From JBAXAB01 sp043718245 (GTDB lineage: Bacteria > Patescibacteriota > Minisyncoccia > Phycocordibacterales > CAIZLB01): a stretch of 14,249 nucleotides of DNA. The notes beneath the pieces are model-generated. The model saw only the letters and a program-made list of their open reading frames with translations. It ran no database searches and was not told where the DNA came from. Positions within the stretch are counted from its first letter, which is position 1; every line of letters begins with the position of its first letter. The DNA is taken from assembly GCA_043718245.1 (NCBI GenBank), contig JAYSWB010000037.1, positions 1 through 14,249 on the forward strand, given 5' to 3'. Positions 11,129 through 14,249 of the stretch are shown here, one piece after another. A program made the position numbers and the translations under genes.

Positions 11129-11869
11129 ATGAAAAAAACTAATAAAGGTTTTAACCTAGCGGGTCTGATTATCATTTTTATTATATTGGTAGGAATTGCA
11201 GTTTTTATGTATATCGGAAATAAAAATGCAGGCTCCATTATGAGTAGTTACCAGAGCAATGTTGATAGGGAATTGGCTTCAATGCAAACGGCAAGTTCAG
11301 CTAATGCTAACAACAGCTTGAGCGCCGGTGACTATAATATATGTATTAAAAATGTGCGCCAACCTGCGGACGCAAAAAATGTTTTGGAATTTGATGTTTG
11401 GATGGAATGGAAAAATCCCACTAAGACAAATAAGTTGCTGGCGTTTCAGGCTGGTTTGAACTTTAACTATGCAGGCATGGCAAATGGCGGCAAGATTACT
11501 GGCGCTTTTGTACCCGGCTCTGCGGATCCATCTTTGCCACCCCCGCAAAATGCTCCAAACTGGAATATTAATCCGACCAGCAAGCAAATACGGATGCTGG
11601 CCTTTATTGTTAGGCCTTCTTCAAGAGCTGTTGCAATCCCGCCTTCTCCTGGAATTAGGATCGGAACATTTAGAATGACAAATACGGTTCCTTTTACTGA
11701 TAACTCTAAACCAAATTTCGCCTGGCACTACGGCACCGGCGTAAATGGTAAGACTCAAACCAAAGAATTTATTTATGTTAACGGATCAACGCTAGGTTCT
11801 GGGTATTTGGATACATCGCCGTCGCCAAATCACTGCACGCTTCCAAATCCGAGTATTCCTATTCTCTAA
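11129..11869 (+). CDS. Prepilin-like anchored protein with a Bacteroidota-type surface domain
   Basis: A 246-aa protein. The N-terminus MKKTNKGFNLAGLIIIFIIL has the basic head, Gly-Phe junction and hydrophobic helix (about 9-28) of class III (type IV pilin-like) signals, although the usual Glu at +5 of the mature form is absent. A Ser/Ala/Asn linker follows (35-66). Residues about 67-225 contain the string QAGLNFNYAGMANGGKITGA (107-126), then FVPGSADPSLP (127-137), NWNINPTSKQIRML (144-157) and IGTFRMTNTVPF (178-189), which I know from surface proteins of Bacteroidota, often with T9SS tails. The tail is absent here. The protein was probably re-anchored after transfer, and its ligand is unknown. 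Confidence 0.88.
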   Translation: MKKTNKGFNLAGLIIIFIILVGIAVFMYIGNKNAGSIMSSYQSNVDRELASMQTASSANANNSLSAGDYNICIKNVRQPADAKNVLEFDVWMEWKNPTKTNKLLAFQAGLNFNYAGMANGGKITGAFVPGSADPSLPPPQNAPNWNINPTSKQIRMLAFIVRPSSRAVAIPPSPGIRIGTFRMTNTVPFTDNSKPNFAWHYGTGVNGKTQTKEFIYVNGSTLGSGYLDTSPSPNHCTLPNPSIPIL

Positions 11870-11908
11870 CAAAACTTTTGTGTTAAAACAACATGAATTT
11901 ATCGTTAA

Positions 11909-11937
11909 TTGACGTACCTGAAAAGTCATGCTATTGT
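11909..11937 (+). promoter_or_regulatory. Promoter of the 81-aa SH3-like gene
   Basis: TTGACG (11909-11914), 17 bp ending in TGC, TATTGT (11932-11937). The -10 matches the plus-strand -10 of divergent promoters 2 to 4. The leader is about 33 nt, without a Shine-Dalgarno. Confidence 0.7.
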
Positions 11938-11976
11938 AAGTGCCAATAATTCTCAAACAATTCTTAAAAAAATAGA

Positions 11977-12222
11977 ATGGCAAAAGAAAAATATCCACCG
12001 ATTTCACCTGGAACCTCTGTCAGAACGACTCAGGAAAATCCGGAGATAACTGATTGGACAAAACAAGCAAAGAAAAATCGTAAATGGGGCGTTGAGGGCA
12101 AAGTCGTCACGCATCATGATTCGCATGGTCTGTGCTATGACGTTCGCCACAGTGACGGAACAGGAGGATGTTACGATCCAACTGAATTAGAAATTCTCAA
12201 GGACGAAAAGAAGAAAAAGTAG
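11977..12222 (+). CDS. Small SH3-like hypothetical protein (81 aa)
   Basis: An 81-aa protein. After a flexible start (MAKEKYPPISPGTSVRTTQE) the core WGVEGKVVTHHDSHGLCYDV (37-56) followed by RHSDGTGGCYDPTELEIL (57-74) reads as five short beta strands with conserved-looking turns. This is the pattern of small SH3-like or Tudor-like barrels in which a W/Y-rich strand ends in a PxELE motif. I recall similar unnamed bacterial proteins but cannot give a family name. There are two cysteines (C53, C65) and a His-rich loop (HHDSH). The C-terminus is lysine-rich, compatible with nucleic acid binding. It is transcribed separately from the gene before it. Confidence 0.8.
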   Translation: MAKEKYPPISPGTSVRTTQENPEITDWTKQAKKNRKWGVEGKVVTHHDSHGLCYDVRHSDGTGGCYDPTELEILKDEKKKK

Positions 12223-12239
12223 CACTCTGCTACCAGTTA

Positions 12240-12268
12240 ATACCACATGACATATGTTGTGTGGTTTT
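12240..12268 (+). terminator. Terminator of the 81-aa SH3-like gene
   Basis: ACCACA (12242-12247) pairs with TGTGGT (12260-12265), followed by TTTTCT. A small GTAGCA/TGCTAC hairpin overlaps the stop codon just upstream. Confidence 0.7.
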
Positions 12269-12309
12269 CTATTATGAAATAGTCACCCGAAACTCACTCG
12301 ACCTTCAAG

Positions 12310-12338
12310 ACAAAATAAAACCCCTGTTAAGAGGTTTT
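12310..12338 (-). terminator. Terminator overlapping the stop of the 57-aa gene
   Basis: Minus-strand AAAACCTC-TTAACA-GGGGTTTT, an 8-bp stem whose loop contains the TAA stop (12329-12327), followed by TTTTATTTTG. Confidence 0.8.
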
Positions 12339-12500
12339 TACCAGTGACTGGTGGTTAAAGATGAATGGTGAAAATTGCGATATCACGAAATCTGGCAAGT
12401 AGGCAGTATTGTCGCCGTACTTCAAACTGAATGATTTTTGGCAAGTTCCACAGAGCGTATCTGACTGACACGCCTTAGTACAAACGAGACATTTTTTCAT
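12327..12500 (-). CDS. Small Cys-rich zinc-ribbon-like protein (57 aa)
   Basis: A 57-aa frame beginning MKKCLVCTKACQSDTLCGTC. The cysteines at 4, 7, 11, 17 and 20 contain two CxxC knuckles (CLVC and CGTC), as in a minimal zinc ribbon. The rest (SFSLKYGDNTAYLPDFVISQ) is polar and aromatic. The gene is supported by a perfect TATAAT at 12529-12534, a TCTAAAAAA leader like those of neighbouring minus-strand genes, and a terminator stem that contains its own stop codon. No family can be named. It may bind zinc and contact nucleic acid or another protein. It lies downstream of YggT on the same strand but has a separate promoter. Confidence 0.75.
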   Translation of the reverse strand: MKKCLVCTKACQSDTLCGTCQKSFSLKYGDNTAYLPDFVISQFSPFIFNHQSLVKTS

Positions 12501-12528
12501 AAGACTTATTTTTTAGATTATTTAGATA

Positions 12529-12534
12529 ATTATA
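12529..12534 (-). promoter_or_regulatory. -10 box of the 57-aa gene
   Basis: A perfect TATAAT on the minus strand, 28 nt before the ATG. TTTGTG 16 nt upstream is a possible weak -35. Confidence 0.55.
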
Positions 12535-12575
12535 TTAAGTTAAAAGTACACACAAACAAATGCTGACCAGCCATA

Positions 12576-12932
12576 TTACTCCTGGTCTCTCAACCGTACG
12601 GCTGCTTCAGGAGTAGATACGGTTTTACTCATTAAGAATAATCTAACAATACCGATAGCTACTACCCAGTAGACCAGCATGGCGAGTAGTGTCGTCCATT
12701 CAAAAATACTTCCGTCGACAGCAGTTATATGAAAAACTCTGGAAAACGGAACCGTAAATACGTGAGTGATACTGTAAATAAAATTAGTAAAACCTGCCCC
12801 AGTATTCGCTCCCAACAACTTTAAGACAAAACGAAACGCTAACAAGATTTCTATCGCGCCAATAATATACCAAACAAATTGAGTACCTCGGTACAATGGT
12901 TTTGTGCTCTTTGAGCTGTATGATGAATCCAT
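12576..12932 (-). CDS. YggT family membrane protein
   Basis: A 118-aa protein with two membrane helices, about 17-39 (TQFVWYIIGAIEILLAFRFV) and 78-101 (EWTTLLAMLVYWVVAIGIVR). The loop between them contains GANTGAGFTNFIYSITHVFT (41-60) and VPFSRVF, the YggT-family core. The family is linked to osmotic tolerance and to cell-division or cell-shape genes in other bacteria, but its molecular role is unresolved. The version with a short N-terminal tail and FTNFIYSIT is one I associate with CPR genomes. ATG 12932 is chosen over TTG 12944. It begins 43 nt after the PAS gene on the same strand, so the two may be co-transcribed. Confidence 0.9.
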   Translation of the reverse strand: MDSSYSSKSTKPLYRGTQFVWYIIGAIEILLAFRFVLKLLGANTGAGFTNFIYSITHVFTVPFSRVFHITAVDGSIFEWTTLLAMLVYWVVAIGIVRLFLMSKTVSTPEAAVRLRDQE

Positions 12933-12975
12933 AAATGTGTACAACTTAAATTACAGCTATTAATTGATAATTACT

Positions 12976-13545
12976 TTAGTATTTCTTAAGTTCTTTAATT
13001 TCACTCATAAGTAATGTGATTTGCTTTTCGAGTGCAGTTGTCCGGCTAGCCATTTTTTCTTCAAATTTATTAGTATGCAGGGCCAGCATTTCTGCCACAC
13101 CCATCATTTCAGTAACATCTTCCATTGCCAGTATAATAATCGGTGAAAATTTCGTATCCTCTATGAAATGAATCTGACGGGCATTAAGAATCATTACCTT
13201 GCGTCCGACGGCCGGAAAGTCGTGGGTCACTTCAAAGCCTTTAAAGAAAGTATTTTTCGGCAATATATCTTCGAGCAGGTTTCGCAGTGCCGGAATATTC
13301 CACTGGCCATCGCCAAGTTCATACACGAAGATGTGCTCAGTATTTGCGGGTTCTGTCTGGAACATACTGTAGAATGACTCATTTGCTGCCATAACGCATA
13401 GGTCTTTATTGAGAATGAGAACTGGTTCACGTACGACATCGACCACGGTCTTGATGTACGTCCAGCTTTCCTCCCATAAAACATCGAAGAAATCAGCTCC
13501 GACGTGTTTGAGGCTAGCTTCTATTTTTTTGTTGAGTGTTTCCAT
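12976..13545 (-). CDS. Stand-alone PAS domain protein with C-terminal coiled coil
   Basis: A 189-aa cytoplasmic protein. A short helical lead (1-29) is followed by a PAS domain of about 30-146: VVDVVREPVLILNKDLCVMA, FYSMFQTEPANTEHIFVYEL (58-77), GDGQWNIPALRNLLEDILP (78-96) and FEVTHDFPAVGRKVMILNAR (104-123). This is the PAS variety often found in chemotaxis-type and histidine-kinase multi-domain proteins. The end (148-189) is a coiled coil with heptads (FEEKMASRTTALEKQITLLM). No kinase, methyltransferase, cyclase or receiver domain follows, so it probably signals by protein contact. ATG 13545 is preferred over GTG 13554. It is divergent from the sigma factor gene, with 82 nt between the two chosen start codons, suggesting a functional link. 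Confidence 0.88.
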   Translation of the reverse strand: METLNKKIEASLKHVGADFFDVLWEESWTYIKTVVDVVREPVLILNKDLCVMAANESFYSMFQTEPANTEHIFVYELGDGQWNIPALRNLLEDILPKNTFFKGFEVTHDFPAVGRKVMILNARQIHFIEDTKFSPIIILAMEDVTEMMGVAEMLALHTNKFEEKMASRTTALEKQITLLMSEIKELKKY

Positions 13546-13601
13546 ATAAACCACGCCGTCGTATATCGAAAGTCATTACAGTGCTTGCATATTTCACAAC
13601 G

Positions 13602-13610
13602 TGGTATAAT
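13602..13610 (+). promoter_or_regulatory. Extended -10 promoter of the sigma factor gene
   Basis: TGG-TATAAT. An ATG at 13613 lies only 2 nt beyond it and would be upstream of the expected start of transcription (about 13617), so this element decides in favour of ATG 13628. The PAS gene may use TATACG at 13560-13565 on the other strand. Confidence 0.6.
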
Positions 13611-13627
13611 TAATGTCTAGAGATCCT

Positions 13628-14143
13628 ATGATTACTCCAAAACAAAAACTACACCAGGGTAAAGTCCTGACTTCTGCACATGATGACTATGCAGGGGGCC
13701 TTGAGAAACATGCTTTTTATAAAACAAACAATGCTGCAATTTCTGACGAATTAGTACAGGAGACATTTATGAAGACCTGGAAGTACATAGTCAAAGGCGG
13801 TAAGGTTGAAGTTATGAAAGCTTTTCTGTACCACATACTCAACCACCTCATTATTGACCAGTACAGAAAACCAAAAACAGTTTCTCTCGATGCTCTCGTG
13901 GAAAAAGGCTTTAATCCGGCAACTGACAATACAGAAGATATCCTCAATTATCTTGATGGCAGAAAAGCGATGATGCTGATTGCAAAGTTGCCGATTGCTT
14001 ACCGTAAAATAGTGCAAATGCGGTATGTGCAAGAACTTACACTTGATGACATGTCACTCATTACAAAACAGTCAAAAAATATTTTAGCCGTTAAATCACA
14101 CAGAGGACTTAAAAAATTGAAGTCACTTTATAATACTTTGTAG
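13628..14143 (+). CDS. ECF-like sigma-70 family RNA polymerase sigma factor
   Basis: A 171-aa protein with the two-domain plan of ECF-type sigma factors. Region 2 spans about 20-82, with DELVQETFMKTWKYI (40-54) and FLYHILNHLIIDQYRK (66-81) providing the core-RNAP-binding and -10-recognition helices. A linker follows, then region 4 at about 112-168: KLPIAYRKIVQMRYVQELTL (120-139), with the helix-turn-helix in LDDMSLITKQSKNILAVKSH (139-158) and RGLKKL. No anti-sigma factor is visible in the window, but the divergent PAS protein is a candidate partner. ATG 13628 is preferred because the upstream ATG (13613, giving five extra residues) sits too close to the -10 box. Family assignment is secure. 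Confidence 0.92.
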   Translation: MITPKQKLHQGKVLTSAHDDYAGGLEKHAFYKTNNAAISDELVQETFMKTWKYIVKGGKVEVMKAFLYHILNHLIIDQYRKPKTVSLDALVEKGFNPATDNTEDILNYLDGRKAMMLIAKLPIAYRKIVQMRYVQELTLDDMSLITKQSKNILAVKSHRGLKKLKSLYNTL

Positions 14144-14149
14144 GTAGAA

Positions 14150-14163
14150 GGGGATTTTACCCC
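14150..14163 (+). terminator. Weak hairpin after the sigma factor gene
   Basis: GGGG-ATTTTA-CCCC with no following T tract, so termination here is doubtful. Confidence 0.25.
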
Positions 14164-14179
14164 ACGTTTAGGAGACCTA

Positions 14180-14208
14180 TTGACTTATTATAATAAATAT
14201 GCTATTAT
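14180..14208 (+). promoter_or_regulatory. Promoter reading out of the window
   Basis: TTGACT (14180-14185), 17 bp ending in TGC, TATTAT (14203-14208). It should drive a gene beyond 14249, since no convincing start codon is visible in the last 40 nt. Confidence 0.65.
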
Positions 14209-14249
14209 ACAAATATAATAGGCCTTTGAAATTACCCGATTATATTGGT

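Noticed and set aside
12281..12312. Another boundary element near CCCGAAACTCACTCGACC
   Set aside because: It shares only scattered bases with the fuller copies and lacks both the CCCA loop and GTTCGGAGCA.
1..14249. CRISPR array, rRNA or replication origin
   Set aside because: No regularly spaced repeats, rRNA segments or DnaA-box clusters were seen.

Overview
The window most resembles a Candidate Phyla Radiation (Patescibacteria, Parcubacteria-like) genome. The evidence is a YggT-family protein, an ECF-type sigma factor and a stand-alone PAS protein of the kind I associate with that group, together with very small genes, short intergenic spaces and almost no Shine-Dalgarno sequences. The lineage call is inference from protein style, not from a marker gene. 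The genetic code looks standard: most stops are TAA, and TGA is a stop at 5971-5973.

Layout. The left edge (49-1054, minus strand) holds a YpfJ-like neutral zinc metallopeptidase and a 45-aa charged peptide, followed by tRNA-Asn(GTT) at 1238-1312. From 1406 to about 12500 lies an accessory stretch of short, mostly unrecognised genes, nearly all single transcription units with their own promoter and hairpin terminator. It includes a NYN-domain protein, a membrane-anchored two-domain protein, a secreted FG-GAP protein with a Bacteroidota-style type IX secretion (T9SS) tail, a membrane HEAGH metallopeptidase, a YdeI/OmdA protein, and a prepilin-like protein carrying a second Bacteroidota-style surface domain. 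The right edge (12327-14143) holds a 57-aa Cys-rich protein, YggT, a PAS protein and a divergent sigma factor.

The unusual part is the regulatory architecture. Four divergent gene pairs (3063-5194, 6944-7933, 8118-9001, 9859-10699) share one bidirectional promoter design. The two -35 boxes abut in a 12-bp palindrome TTGACnnGTCAA, with a -10 box 16 or 17 bp away on each side. In each pair a larger minus-strand protein faces a smaller plus-strand protein. Two of the four promoters are near-copies that extend into the first codons of otherwise unrelated genes. A second promoter family (TCGACA-16-TACTAT with an ACTAC/GTAGT inverted repeat in the spacer) precedes three membrane or surface proteins and places the ATG where transcription should start, which predicts leaderless mRNAs.

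A third repeated element, roughly CGAAC-ATCATCCCAA-GTTCGGAGCA, sits in the gaps between these units whatever the orientation of the flanking genes. Together these suggest a modular array of exchangeable transcription units. Functions of most of the encoded proteins cannot be read from sequence alone.
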